This document shows positions 9,818 to 19,735 of a stretch of DNA of 64,000 nt, in pieces. This DNA comes from Prorocentrum cordatum (lineage: Eukaryota > Sar > Dinophyceae > Prorocentrales > Prorocentraceae). The notes under the pieces are model-generated. The model was not told the DNA's origin. It saw only the letters and a list, made by a program, of their open reading frames with translations, and searched no databases. Position 1 is the first letter of the stretch; every line of letters starts with the position of its first letter. The stretch spans positions 62,001-126,000 of the forward strand of contig CAUYUJ010011159.1 of the NCBI GenBank assembly GCA_963575745.1, in the 5' to 3' direction. Both the position numbers and the translations under genes were made by a program.

Positions 9818-11850
9818 AGCACATCACCACGCGCTGGGAGAAGCAATGGAGATGGAAGCCAGCGTTGCAGGAGTGGCAGCGCAAGGTGCGGTTCGTCTGC
9901 CGCGAGTTCCGCTGGCAGGAATGGCGTGACGACCTGTTCACACCTGGATCGGCTCCGATCTCCAACAGGTTGGTCGACTTTGTGGCTCTCAAGCGCGGGT
10001 TCGAAGTGATGACGCTCGACGCGACGGATGCCTTCTACCAGGCCCCGGAGTACGAGGACGTGGTGGTTGACCCCCCGCAGGAGTACTTGGACATGCTCAG
10101 GGCGGAAGGCAAGGACACGGAGATCTACTGGAAGTTGAAGAAGCAACTACCTGGGAGACGGACGGCAGCGCCAGGCTGGGTGGAGCACATGGCGGGCATC
10201 CTCACAGACGAGATGCAGATGACCAGATGCGAGGTGGCGCCGCAGTTCTTCTACAACCCTGAGACGGAGGTGGTGGTTGAGCTGCACATGGACGACTTGC
10301 ACATGGCTGGATCCAGGGAGGCGCTGGAGGGCTTCCGCGACGAGCTGAAGCAGCATGTGACCTTCAGCGGCGGGGAGATCCACGAGTACGGCATCACCTA
10401 CGAGCACCTGAAGAGGCTGAGGACGAGGTACGAGCACGGCACAGAGCTGCAGGCCAACCCGAAGTACCTCGACTACGTGGTGGAGACCCTCAACCTCGGC
10501 GGCTCCAACACGGCTCCCACTCCTGGAGTGCCAGCACACAAGGCGCTCATGGGGAGCACTCCTACTCTCTCTCAGCAGCAGGCTGGCGTCTACCGCTCAT
10601 GCGTGGGGGCGCTGATGTACTACGTCCAGGACAGGGCGGACTGCCAGTACGAGGTCAGCTTGCTGGGCAGGATGCTATCAGGCCCCACCGTCGGCGCCTT
10701 CACTGCGCTCAAGAGGCTCGTGAGATACCTGCTTGGGACGAGGAATGCGGTGAACTGGCTACCGAGACCGACGGAGGGCACGAACGTGGAGCTAGTGGGC
10801 TTTGGCGACAGCGACTGGGCAGGCGACTTGCAGACGAGGAGGTCCCAGTCGAGCGGCAAGATCGAGATTGATGGTGTTCCCATGCACTCGTTCAGCAGGC
10901 GCCAGAGCATCGCGGCCACTAGCTCGGGAGCTGCTGAGTACTATGCGGCGACGGCGGTCGCCGAGGACTTGCTCTACTTCAAGTCACTTCTTGAGTTCAT
11001 GGGCTTCACAGTGGCCGCCACCCTGCTGACGGATTCGTCAGCTGCGCGAGGCATTGCCCGACGTGAAGGAGTTGGTAAGGTGCGGAGTCTTGAGGCACGA
11101 GTTCTTTGGCTCCAGCAGGCGATCAAGAGGAAGCTGATGGACCTCGGGACTGTCGGCACCGACGACAACAAAGCGGACCTGGGCACGAAGATCCTTGGAC
11201 ACGATCGCTTCGTCAAGCTCAGGACGCTCAACGGCATCTACACGGACATGGGCCAGGTCGCGGAGAGTGACCATCAGTCGGAGGAGGTGGACTTCGACGT
11301 GGGGGCGGCAGCACGGGTCAGGAGCTCGAGAACTTCTACGAGCTCACTCGGTGCTAGCCGCTCGGCGGCCCTGGCTATGATCACGGCGGCGGCGACGCTC
11401 CTGCAGGGCTGCGAGGGCCAGGTCGCCGACCAGAGCAGCTACTACTACGACACGGAGGTCTGCTCCAGGGATGGCATGGCCACGAGCGACTGGACAGGTT
11501 TCCTGATGATGGTGGGTGTCTGGACACTGATCGTGGCGGCCATCAGCGGCTACGCGGGGTTCCGCTACGCCAGCATGCGGGACTCGGACTGGGTCCTGGT
11601 CTCGCCCGAGCCCAATGAGATGACAGAGGAGACCACCCACGCAGACAAGATGGAGGATCCGCTTCCGGGCGTGCCAGCCTCACTGGTTATGATGCGACCG
11701 AGTCAGCCTACCAGGAACGTGAGCACGCAGTCCCAGATGACCTACAAGTGGAAGTGGGCGGTCCCTCGATTCCAACCAGTCCAGGACCACGCGCACGGTG
11801 CCTTCCTTGAAGTGCGTGTGGACAAGGCCAAGGGACTTCTTTTGAACTGA
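9274..11850 (+). CDS. Copia reverse transcriptase and RNase H (second frame), with C-terminal membrane segment
   Basis: The frame is open from about 9274 without an early ATG and is -1 relative to the first frame, so it is probably reached by frameshifting or separated by one indel. After a Pro/Gln/Ala-rich linker it has reverse transcriptase motif A (LDATDAFYQ, D249 and D252) and the catalytic HMDD (D340, D341). RNase H follows, with GFGDSDWAGD at about 510 and the typical SIAATSSGAAEYYA. Past RNase H are about 200 extra residues with a hydrophobic AALAMITAAATLL stretch and a likely membrane helix (FLMMVGVWTLIVAAISGYAG, about 743-762). Standard copia Pol lacks this tail. Its role is unknown. 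Confidence 0.92.
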   Translation: MGCEDGPREVETQAGASADRDGATEGRRTLQPDAPQPQQAGQPEGGAAPAQPQAPQQPPPPAAAAAQQPQPPAPEPPAPRDVAMGAAPSQAARRGVSPAAEVSEGKRARVAAVHALEVGNVDDSPDAFWEEVSDEVEDPTDGMFDVDMQDELDKKLTMEHLQSLLDHGVGEDIAKSEANGMKHITTRWEKQWRWKPALQEWQRKVRFVCREFRWQEWRDDLFTPGSAPISNRLVDFVALKRGFEVMTLDATDAFYQAPEYEDVVVDPPQEYLDMLRAEGKDTEIYWKLKKQLPGRRTAAPGWVEHMAGILTDEMQMTRCEVAPQFFYNPETEVVVELHMDDLHMAGSREALEGFRDELKQHVTFSGGEIHEYGITYEHLKRLRTRYEHGTELQANPKYLDYVVETLNLGGSNTAPTPGVPAHKALMGSTPTLSQQQAGVYRSCVGALMYYVQDRADCQYEVSLLGRMLSGPTVGAFTALKRLVRYLLGTRNAVNWLPRPTEGTNVELVGFGDSDWAGDLQTRRSQSSGKIEIDGVPMHSFSRRQSIAATSSGAAEYYAATAVAEDLLYFKSLLEFMGFTVAATLLTDSSAARGIARREGVGKVRSLEARVLWLQQAIKRKLMDLGTVGTDDNKADLGTKILGHDRFVKLRTLNGIYTDMGQVAESDHQSEEVDFDVGAAARVRSSRTSTSSLGASRSAALAMITAAATLLQGCEGQVADQSSYYYDTEVCSRDGMATSDWTGFLMMVGVWTLIVAAISGYAGFRYASMRDSDWVLVSPEPNEMTEETTHADKMEDPLPGVPASLVMMRPSQPTRNVSTQSQMTYKWKWAVPRFQPVQDHAHGAFLEVRVDKAKGLLLN

Positions 11851-12165
11851 CAGTGAATGAGGCTCAGTCGATAGGACCTTGAGCGGCTGCGCCTTGCCTT
11901 GAGCCGTTCTGTTTTCTCTTCTTTTCTCCTCCTGCCATCATGCTTAATATCAGAGTTTCGAGCTATTTCTTTCCCTTGGAAGTTGAGTTGAGCTTGCTGA
12001 CCAGCCAGCGAAGTTTGAGTTCTTTGCTGGGCAGAGTTTCAGTTGTTCGTTTCTTTAGCCTGAGGGACGCCTCAGCAGGTCTTTTGGGGGACGCCCCACC
12101 GTGACAAGTTTTCGGGAGTCAGTTGAAAGCTCGACTCAGTGGGTAGCCCAGCTTCCAAGGGGGCG
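11851..12165 (+). other. Copia 3' untranslated region with polypurine tract
   Basis: There is no open frame. CCAAGGGGGCG sits immediately before the 3' LTR at about 12155-12165 and is the likely polypurine primer for plus-strand synthesis. Confidence 0.7.
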
Positions 12166-12296
12166 TGTTGTAGATTGTATTTGCTGGGGTCAGGGACCCC
12201 CGTGTGCAGGAGTCAGCATGTTAGGGCAGAGAAGGAGCAAGCACTGCAGGTCCTTTGGCTTCGAGGGTTGAGAGGAAAAGCCTCGATATTGCTACA
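12166..12296 (+). repeat. 3' LTR of the copia element
   Basis: Matches the 5' LTR base for base by eye, and is followed by the second TTACA target duplication at 12297-12301. Confidence 0.95.
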
Positions 12297-12301
12297 TTAC
12301 A

Positions 12302-12600
12302 ACAGCAACAGTTCCCGCTTGAGACTTCTTCACAATTTAGCCAGGACCCGCGCTCCGGCGTGGGACTTCCTCGTAGGAATCGTGCTCTCGTTTTGGATTT
12401 CCTTAAAATTTATTCAGGGATCGTTCTCTCGGCGCTCTGGAGTCGCGCTCTCGCTGGAGACCTGCTTACAACTTACTGAAGAGTAGCGCCCTTGCGTTGG
12501 AAGTTCCCGCAGTTTACTCAAGCGCCGCGCTCCCGACACTCAGGCACCCAGGATTCGCGATCACGCTTAGGTCTTCCTTACATCGGAGGTGAGGGGGTGA
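12302..12600 (+). repeat. Degenerate ~65-bp repeat family, continued
   Basis: 'CCCGCTTGAGACTTCTTCAC' at 12310 and later 'CGCGCTC..', 'CGTGCTCTCG' and 'CGCGCTCTCGCTGGAGAC' are the family described at 5480-6175. The copia element sits inside this repeat landscape. Confidence 0.6.
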
Positions 12601-12717
12601 GATCGAAGTGGAACGGAGAGCCCCCCTACCGGGAAATCGATTTCGGTTTCGTGTTCGTGCGTGCCGTGCGTGCGGGCGAGGCGAAGCTGCGTGGGCGGGC
12701 GAGAAAAAGTCTCCTGT

Positions 12718-13010
12718 GGCTGAGGCGCGGCCGGACCAAATGTGTCTCTTCCTGGCGGCCAGTGGCGCGCGGTGTCCCGCCGGTGTCCCGCTGGTGTCCC
12801 GTCGGTGTCCTTGTGGCTGAGGCGCGGCCGGACCACATGTGTCTCTTCCGGGCGGCCGGTGGCGCGCGGTGTCCCGCCGGTGTCCCGCTGGTGTCCCGTC
12901 GGTGTCCCTGTGGCTGAGGCGCGGCCGGACCAAATGTGTCTCTTCCGGGCGGCCGGTGGCGCGCGGTGTCCCGCTGGTGTCCCGCTGGTGTCCCGTCGGT
13001 GTCCCGATGA
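12718..13010 (+). repeat. 97-bp tandem repeat, three copies
   Basis: 'TGAGGCGCGGCCGGACC' recurs at 12721, 12818 and 12915, spaced exactly 97 bp. Each unit ends in a 10-bp subrepeat, GTGTCCCG-(C/T)-(C/T)-GG, present three to four times. The last subrepeat runs into the GAT array as GTGTCCCGATGAT. Confidence 0.9.
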
Positions 13011-13077
13011 TGATGTGGATGATTATGATGATGATGATGGTGATGATGATGATGATGATGATGATGGTGATGATGGC

Positions 13078-13114
<37 letters not shown>

Positions 13115-13355
13115 TTGGTGTTGTTGTTGATGATGATGATGACGTCGATTGTGAGATCGATTGTGACATCGATATTGAGACCGAATAAGAGATCGATTGT
13201 GAGATCGATAGTGAGATCGATTGTGAGATCGATAGTCAGATCGATTGCGAGATGCTGCTTATGATGATGATGACGATGATGATGATGATGATGCTGATGA
13301 TGATGATGATGAGGACGATGATGATGATGATGCTGATGATGATGGTGTCCCGATT

Positions 13356-13392
<37 letters not shown>

Positions 13393-13672
13393 GGTCGATG
13401 ATGATGATGACGATGATGATGATAATGCTGATGGTGTCCCGATGATGGGGATGATGATCATGATGATTATGTTGATGATCATGATGATGACGATCATGGT
13501 GTTCCGATGATGATGAGTATGATGTTGTTGATGTTGATGATGCTGATTATGATTGTGTCCCGATGATGATGATGTTGATGATGATGAGGTTGATGATGAT
13601 TATGGCGTCCCGATGATGATGATTATTTTGATGATGATGATGATGATGTTGATGATGATGGCGTCCCGATTG

Positions 13673-13713
<41 letters not shown>

Positions 13714-13748
13714 TTGATGCTGATGTTGGTAATGATGATGCTGATGAC

Positions 13749-13790
<42 letters not shown>

Positions 13791-14027
13791 GGTGCCCCGA
13801 TGATGACGATGATGATGATGCTGATGATGATGTTGATGATGCTGATGAGATGATGAGATGATGCTGATGATGATGATGATGATGATGATGATTATTGTTA
13901 TTATTATTATTATAACGATGATGATCGTGATGGTGTCCCGATGATGCTGCTGCTGATGATGATGATGATGATGATGACGGTGACTGTGTCCTGATGCTGC
14001 TGATGATGATGATGATTGTGATGATGG

Positions 14028-14062
<35 letters not shown>

Positions 14063-14205
14063 GCGGTGTCCCGATTATGTTGATGATCGTGATGATGATG
14101 ATGATGTTGGTGTTGATGATGAGGACGGTGTCCCGATGATGATGAAGTTGGTGCTGATGATGTTGATGTTGATGTTGTTGTTGATGATGATGATGATGAC
14201 GTTGA
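13011..14205 (+). repeat. (GAT)n array punctuated by GTGTCCCGAT
   Basis: About 1.2 kb of imperfect GAT triplets. Every 50-130 bp it is interrupted by GTGTCCCGATGAT or GCGTCCCGATGAT (for example 13346, 13433, 13555, 13660, 13935, 14065, 14128). The punctuation is the terminal subrepeat of the adjoining 97-bp unit. Open frames here are poly-Asp, poly-Met or poly-His/Ser only. Confidence 0.9.
13145..13256 (+). repeat. 12-bp GATCGAT(A/T)GTGA array, first block
   Basis: Units of 'GATCGATTGTGA' or 'GATCGATAGTGA' with a GAGACCGAAT variant. The same order of variants reappears at 14205-14425, so a composite block was duplicated. Confidence 0.85.
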
Positions 14206-14425
14206 TTGTGAAAGCGGTTGTGATATCGATAGTGAGATCGATAGTGAGACCGAATGTGACATCGATTGTCAGATCGATTGTGAGATCGATTGTGAGATCG
14301 ATCGTCAGATCAATTGTGAGATAGATCGGGTGAGATCGATTGTGAGATCGATCGAGGGAGATCGATCGAGCGAGACCGATACTGAGATCGATAGTGAGGT
14401 CGATAGTGAGACCGATCGAGTGAGA
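14206..14425 (+). repeat. 12-bp GATCGAT(A/T)GTGA array, second block
   Basis: Longer copy of the block at 13145-13256, again entered through GATGATGATGACGT. It is rich in GATC and ATCGAT sites. Confidence 0.85.
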
Positions 14426-14505
14426 CGTTGGCTCCTCCCCCCCCGAACCTCCTTATCACCCGAAGGGTGGTCGTTAGGTATTATTTCATGGAACGGGATC
14501 TCGCT

Positions 14506-15200
14506 GCCTTTCGTGGCCACGTTGCAGCCCTTCGTGGCCCCCTCGCTGCCCTTCGTGGACCCGTTGCAGCCCTTCGTGGCCCCCTCGCTGCTCTGGAGGC
14601 CCCGTGGCAGCCCTTCGTGGCCCCCTCGCTGCCCTTCGTGGCCCCGTGGCAGCCCTTCGTGGCCCCCTCGCTGCCCTTCGTGGCCCCGTTGCAACCCTTC
14701 GTTGCCCCCATCGCTGCCCTTCGTGGCCCCGTTGCAGCCCTTCGTGGCCCCCTCGCTGCCCTTGGTGGCCCCGTTGCAACCCTTCGTGGCCCCGTGGCAG
14801 CCCTTCGTGGCCCCCTCGCTGCCCTTCGTGGCCACGTTGCAGCCCTTCGTGGCCCCCTCGCTGCCCTTCGTGGCCCCGTTGCAACCCTTCGTTGCCCCCT
14901 CGCTGCCCTTCGTGGCCCCGTGGCAGCCCTTCGTGGCCCCCTCGCTGCCCTTCGTGGCCCCGTGGCAGCCCTTCGTGGCCCCCTCGCTGCCCTTCGTGGC
15001 CCCGTTGCAGCCCTTCGCAGCCCCCTCGTTGCCCTTCGTGGCCTCGTTGCAACCCTTCGTGGCCCCGTTGCAGCCCTTCGTGGCCCCCTCGCAGCCCTTC
15101 GTGGCTCCCTCGCTGCCCTTGGTGGCCCTGCAGCCCTTCGTAGCCCCCTCGCTGCCCTTCGTGGCCCCGTGCATGCATGCCCTTCGTGGCCCCCGCTCGT
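14506..15200. repeat. 21-bp tandem repeat, about 32 copies
   Basis: Alternating units GCCCTTCGTGGCCCCCTCGCT and GCCCTTCGTGGCCCCGTTGCA, each split here only by two or three bases, repeat in tandem. Because 21 is divisible by three and the unit lacks stops, all six frames stay open, giving false proteins of up to 556 residues such as (LPFVAPLQPFVAPS)n. I consider it a minisatellite, not a gene. Confidence 0.9.
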
Positions 15201-15224
15201 TCGCGCCCGTCGTGGCCCCATACG

Positions 15225-15700
15225 CATGGGAACAATGGGGACAGTGGGACAGTGGTGGGGGCGGTGGTGGTGGGGACAGTGGTGTGGGGACAGCGGGAAT
15301 GTAGTGGAAACAGTGGGACAGTGGAGGGTACAGTGGTGGTGGGGACAGTGGTGAGGGCGGTGGCCAGGACGGCGGTGGGACAATGGGATAGAGGTACAGT
15401 GGGGACAGTGGTGGGGACAGTGGGGACAGCGGTGGGAACAGTGGGACAGCTCAGTGGGACAGCGGGGGAGACAGTGGGACAGTGGGGACAGTGGGGATAG
15501 TCGAGCAGTGGTTGGGGCGTGGAGAAAGTGGGAAGAGTGGAACCGTGGTGGGAACAGTGGTGGGGACAGTGGGGACAGTGCGACACTGGTGGGGGCACTG
15601 GTGGGGACAGTAGGGACGGCGGTGGAACCAGCGGGGACAGTGGTGGAGAGGACAATGGCGCTGGGAACAGCAGTGGGGGATGTGGTGCGGACGGTGGCAG
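15225..15700 (+). repeat. GGGACAGTG minisatellite
   Basis: Degenerate 9-13 bp units of 'GTGGGGACAGTGG' and 'GTGGGACAGTGG' run for about 470 bp with a strong G-strand bias. Non-coding. Confidence 0.85.
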
Positions 15701-15729
15701 GTGCCGGGAGTCGTTTGTTGGCGGTGAGA

Positions 15730-16050
15730 GGGGGGGGTCCGAACCTAGTGACCCCCCGTCGGTTTTCGAGGGGAAGAGGCGGGGGGGGGTCGAACTGGTA
15801 GTGACCCCCCCCGGTTTTCGAGGGGGGGGCGGGGTTCGAACCGGTAGTGACCCCCCTCGGTTTTCTGGAGGGGGGTGGGGGGGGTCGATCCAGTAGTGAC
15901 GTCTCCTTGGTTTTTTTGACAAGCGGGGGGGATTCGAACGGGTAGTGAACCTCCCCTCCCTTTTTTCCGAGGGGGGGGGATTCGAACCGGCAGTGGCCCC
16001 CCTCGGTTTTCTGGAGGGGGGGGTAGGGGAGGGAGGGCTTTGCCGGGGGA
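15730..16050 (+). repeat. ~49-bp tandem repeat with GGTAGTGACCCCCC
   Basis: 'TAGTGAC' or a variant recurs at 15746, 15799, 15845, 15894, 15943 and 15991 (spacings 46-53). Each is preceded by TTCGAAC-like bases and followed by TCGGTTTTC and a run of G. Confidence 0.85.
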
Positions 16051-16154
16051 CGGGGGGGGTCCAGCAGGGGAGGGATTTTTGGAGAGGGGGAGGGGGGCGG
16101 GCTCCAGAGGAAGAGGGGGGGGAATTTTCCACTGAAGCGGCGGTGGATCACGCT

Positions 16155-16305
16155 CTTTCGAAGAAAAGGATACCCCCCAAAAGGGATACGATCGAAAACG
16201 AAGAGGGCGGGTATCGAGGGTTTGGGAAATACGCGTTAAGGGAAATTCGAGCAGATAAGAGCGAAGAGTCTTAACATGGTTGTTGTTGTTGTCTTGGTTG
16301 TTTGT
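16155..16305 (-). repeat. (CAA)n-ended hairpin repeat, copy at 16.2 kb
   Basis: On the minus strand: CAACAACAACAACC, then 'TTAAGACTCTTCGCTCTTAT', 'CCCTCGATACCCGCCC' and 'CCCTTTTGGGGGGTATCC'. It matches the copies at 6176-6325 and 28733-28850. Confidence 0.7.
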
Positions 16306-16311
16306 TGTCGT

Positions 16312-16612
16312 CGTCCCCCCCGCGACCCACCCGCGACCCACCCCGCGACCCACCCAGCGACCCACCCCACGACCCACCCAGCGACCCACCCCGCGACCCA
16401 CCCCGCGACCCACCCGCAACCCAACCCGCGACCCACCCCGCGACCAACCCGCGACCCACCCGCGACCCACCTGCGAACCACCCCGCGACCCACCCGCAAC
16501 CCACCCCGCGACCCATCCGCGACCCACCTCGACCCATTCACGACCCACTTGCGACCCACCCGCGATCCACCCCGCGACCCACCCGCGACCCACCCGCGGC
16601 CGATCCACATTG
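16312..16612 (+). repeat. CGCGACCCACC minisatellite, block 1
   Basis: About 28 units of 9-11 bp, CGCGACCCACC or GCGACCCACC. Further blocks are at 19745-20095 (same strand), 21265-21400 and 24880-25008 (opposite strand). In each case a GTT/CAA microsatellite or the 16613-16760 repeat is next to it. Translations (RDPPATHP) are repeat artefacts. Confidence 0.9.
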
Positions 16613-16760
16613 GTTTGAAAAAAATATCGGCGCTTGCAGCGGGCTCGATGCATAAATTGTGGAACTTTGGCGCCTGCTGCGGGATTCTCCAGAGTCCCGC
16701 AGACTGCCAACGTCCCCACCGCCCCCTCAGTCTTATCCGCATCTGCGGGGTGCTACGTAT
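16613..16760 (+). repeat. Short dispersed repeat ending GCGGGGTGCTACGTA
   Basis: Contains 'CGCCTGCTGCGGGATTCTCC', 'CCCCCTCAGTCTTATCCGC' and 'TGCGGGGTGCTACGTA'. An inverted copy lies at 18201-18330, and a shorter one at 21181-21255. Confidence 0.75.
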
Positions 16761-16879
16761 ATATCGGAGTAGGCCAGGGCGGTAGGGGGGGGCGGGCCGC
16801 TGCCTGTACCCCTCATGGGCGCCCCCCGGGGATCCCATAGCTCCCGAGACGGCCCGGGCCCGCTCCGAAACAGGCCACG

Positions 16880-17345
16880 ACAGGCTAAGGGGGCCCTAAG
16901 AGGGCCGGCCTAACACATTCCCTAGAGGCCCCACAGACGCCTCAGATGCCCTCGAGATGGCCGGCGAGGACTCCAACGTGCTCCAGGACGGACTCAGGAG
17001 GCTCCCCGTGAATTGTTTGTTCCCGTGGTTGTTTGAAGGATTTTTGCGTTCTCGTTTTTCCCGCTTCCTGGCGCTCCCGAAGAGGGCCCCAAGACGGCCC
17101 AGGAGGCTCCCCAGACAACCCAAGTGTGCCCCAAGAGGCGGCCCAGAGGGGGACCGCGAACCGATATTTCGAGCTCTCTGGCCCCAGACGCCCTCAGTAG
17201 GCCCCCGGAGGCCACCAACAGGCTCCCACGAAGCCCCGCGAGGCCCCCAAGAGGCCCCCAGGAAGCCACAAGAGGCCCCCAAGGGGCCCCCAGGGAACGC
17301 CCAAGAGGCCCCCCAACACACCCCAACAAATCATGTCCCCAGAAA
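16880..17345 (+). repeat. GGCCCCCAAGAGG repeat family, copy 2
   Basis: 'GAGGCCCCCAAGAGGCCCCC' is the core at 17240-17310, with decayed copies on both sides. The complementary strand (CCTCTTGGGGGCC) appears at 46011-46200, 51991-52410 and 58060-58830. No coding evidence. Confidence 0.75.
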
Positions 17346-17607
17346 GCCTTCCAGGGACATGGTTCATCATGGGCCCAAGAGTCTCTGGAGGCTCCGAAGT
17401 ACCATCGCGCTACCAGTGAGCTGTCCGGGAAGTTGACTGGGAACATGATTGATCGCTTTCTCGTGGCCCTCCGCGGATCGTTTCGCACAAAGTTGCCCCA
17501 AGTGCCCTCTTGAACCGACGACGAAGACGACGAAGACGACGAATTGACGAAGACGAGTACGAAGACGACGGCGACGACGTCGCGCCCCAAGAGGCGACGA
17601 CGACATT

Positions 17608-17656
<49 letters not shown>

Positions 17657-18200
17657 CACGCCCCAATAGGCTCCCCAAGACGCCCCCCAAACCCTTATTC
17701 CCAGAAGGCCTTCTGGGAACTCGATTCATCATGCCTCCGCCCCCCTACGCAACCATCTTTCCCGAAAGCCGTCCGGAATGCGAATTGGCATGCATGGATT
17801 TTTCACTGCCCATAATGCGTTCAACGTTACGGGAACTTCTTCACTTCCCGTTCAAACCGTCTGTGCTCCACTATTTCAGTGGAGCAGTGAACTCGTCAAA
17901 GCCTGGGACCTGCTAGAACCTGAGCGCGCGCGAGGCGCGCGCGATGGTTCTATATATATAGATATATAGAAATCAATATATATATATATGTATATGTACA
18001 TTGAAAGAGAGGGAGGGAAAGAGAGAGAGAGAGAGTGTGTGTAGACCTGCTGTATGTGTATACATTTTGCGTAAACGTATGTTGAAAGGGGTCGTGACGG
18101 CAGTGCGCGTCTCGGTGGAACATAGTTGGGGTATTCCTGCGTTCAGACCATTCCGGTGAGATACCGCCAGTCTAGCCTGGTTCGCGAGCATCCGATTTGA
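17346..18200. other. No gene seen; (ACG)n tract and a GC hairpin
   Basis: Positions 17512-17660 are ACG/GAC triplets. A perfect-looking stem (AACC..GCGCGCGC-GAG-GCGCGCGC..GGTT) at 17916-17952 is followed by TATATA. Open frames are repeat-driven and I recognise no gene. Confidence 0.55.
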
Positions 18201-18330
18201 AATGCGTAGCACCCCGCAGATGCGGATAAGAGTGAGGGGGCGGTGGGGACGTTGGCAGTTTGCGAGACTCTGGAGAAGCCCGCCGCAGGCGGCAGAGTTT
18301 GACAAATTATCAGAGTCAGGGGGCCGAACG
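18201..18330 (-). repeat. Inverted copy of the 16613-16760 repeat
   Basis: Starts 'GCGTAGCACCCCGCAGATGC' and continues through 'GACGTTGGCAGT' and 'GGAGAAGCCCGCCGCAGGCG', the reverse complement of 16640-16760. Confidence 0.8.
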
Positions 18331-18374
18331 GTCATTCACTGCGTGGCGGAAGTGGAATTCCGCGGTGCGGATTC

Positions 18375-18388
18375 TCGTTGTTGTTGTT

Positions 18389-18452
<64 letters not shown>

Positions 18453-18458
18453 AAATGA

Positions 18459-18548
<90 letters not shown>

Positions 18549-18558
18549 AATTGTTGTA

Positions 18559-18615
<57 letters not shown>

Positions 18616-18712
18616 GATGCTGCTGCTGCTGTTGTTGTTGTTGTTGTAATTGTTGTTGTTGTTGCTGCTGCTGATGCTGCTGCTGCTGTTGTTGTTGTTG
18701 TTGTTGTTGTTG
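18375..18712 (+). repeat. Long (GTT)n microsatellite
   Basis: About 340 bp of GTT triplets with a few GTAATT, ATG and CTG interruptions. It abuts one end of the AT-rich element at 18713-19735. The poly-Val/Leu and poly-Asn frames are not genes. Confidence 0.95.
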
Positions 18713-19735
18713 AACATTATTCCTTCTAAAGAATTATTATTGTTGAGACCCCTGGTGCGCGACCCCCCTCCAAAACCTAGGCCGCAGCCTCATTTCCTTC
18801 ATTTTCTAGCGAAAGCTTCAGAAAAGTGGATTGTGTCCGGATCCGGTTGTTTTGTTGTAATCCGTTTTCCCTTGCAAAAAACACTATAAAATGAAAATTC
18901 TTGTTCTTACTTGATCAAATTGCAAGAATCCCTTGCAAAAAATAAGGTAAAGTGGACAGTGGACATTCGTGCGCGCAAGACGAAATCCTTCCAAAACCTT
19001 AGGTTTCGTAACGATTTTAACATAAAAACATCAAAAACCCAATGGTTTTTTAAGAAAAAATTGTCAAAATGTCCTTCCGCGCGCGCTGTCCGAATCCCAC
19101 AAAACCAATGGTTTTTCAACATTTATGTTACATGAGCTCGCGCGAGCTACTTTTTCTTGTTCTAACATAATCAAATTTCAATAATCCCTTGCAAAAAATA
19201 AGGTAAAGTGGACATTCGCGCGCGCAAGACGAAATCCTTCCAGAACCTTAGGTTTCGTAACGATTTCAACATAAAAACATCAAAAACCCAATGGTTTTTC
19301 AAAAACAATGTCCAAATTTCATCCCGCGCACACGACGATCTCAGGAACTTGCCCCAAAAATGTGACCAACTCCGCTCTCTCTGTCTCTCTCTCTGTCTGC
19401 TCTCTGTCTCTCTCTCTGTCTGTCTGTGTCATGTATTGTATGTCACAATTGCAGGATGCTGGGCACACGCGCGCCCCGAATAAGTGACCAAGTTCTGTGG
19501 GTGTGTACCCCACGCCAGTGTAGTAGCCACGGTCGTCCGCACGCCACGAAGTGAAGTGTCCCAACGTCATAGGGCGGGAAGCTGGGTTTGGGTGGTCGCG
19601 AAGAGTCGTTTGGATATTTGGTAGAGCTTGAACTGCCCCCCCACGAAGTGGGGGTATTGTCTCGCGTCGCATGAAAACCCTGGCACTGGTGAGAACACTG
19701 AGCGTTCGGGTAAAATGATTGTTGTTGTTGTTGTT
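18713..19735 (-). repeat. AT-rich 1.2-kb element, copy A (inverted, with deletion)
   Basis: Reverse complement of 25009-26190 and 26191-27430. It opens with AACATTATTCCTTCTAAAG (palindromic end) and ends in GTT triplets. Inside are ~245-bp direct repeats with 'GGACATTCGCGCGCGCAAGA' and 'CCAATGGTTTTTCAACATTT'. Compared with copies B and C it lacks about 165 bp at 19325, where the sequence jumps from CATCCCGCGC to ACACGACGATC. It is much more AT-rich than its surroundings. No credible reading frame. Confidence 0.9.

Larger units (their letters stand above)
6412..12296 (+). mobile_element. Complete Ty1/copia LTR retrotransposon
   Basis: The 5,885-bp element has two 131-bp LTRs that read identical by eye. 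It is flanked by a perfect 5-bp target duplication, TTACA at 6407-6411 and 12297-12301. The order of domains (gag, CCHC, protease, integrase, reverse transcriptase, RNase H) is that of Pseudoviridae/copia elements. Identical LTRs imply a recent insertion. It landed in a dispersed repeat: the sequences on either side correspond to neighbouring parts of an uninterrupted relative at 28996-29135. Confidence 0.95.

Noticed and set aside
13600-14262. 220-codon Ser/His/Ile/Asn frame
   Set aside because: Translation of the GAT microsatellite.
15730-16050. TTCGAAC bases considered as tRNA T-loops
   Set aside because: They recur with the 49-bp tandem unit and no acceptor, D or anticodon stems can be drawn.
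14305-16151. Long frames of 289-556 codons on both strands
   Set aside because: They are produced by the 21-bp stop-free tandem repeat and adjoining minisatellites; no domain, start context or codon pattern supports a gene.
17916-17990. GC hairpin plus TATATA considered as terminator or promoter
   Set aside because: No transcribed unit is adjacent, and the same unit recurs at 2080, so it is better treated as a repeat.
18202-18729. Poly-Val, poly-Leu and poly-Asn frames
   Set aside because: Translation of a (GTT)n microsatellite.
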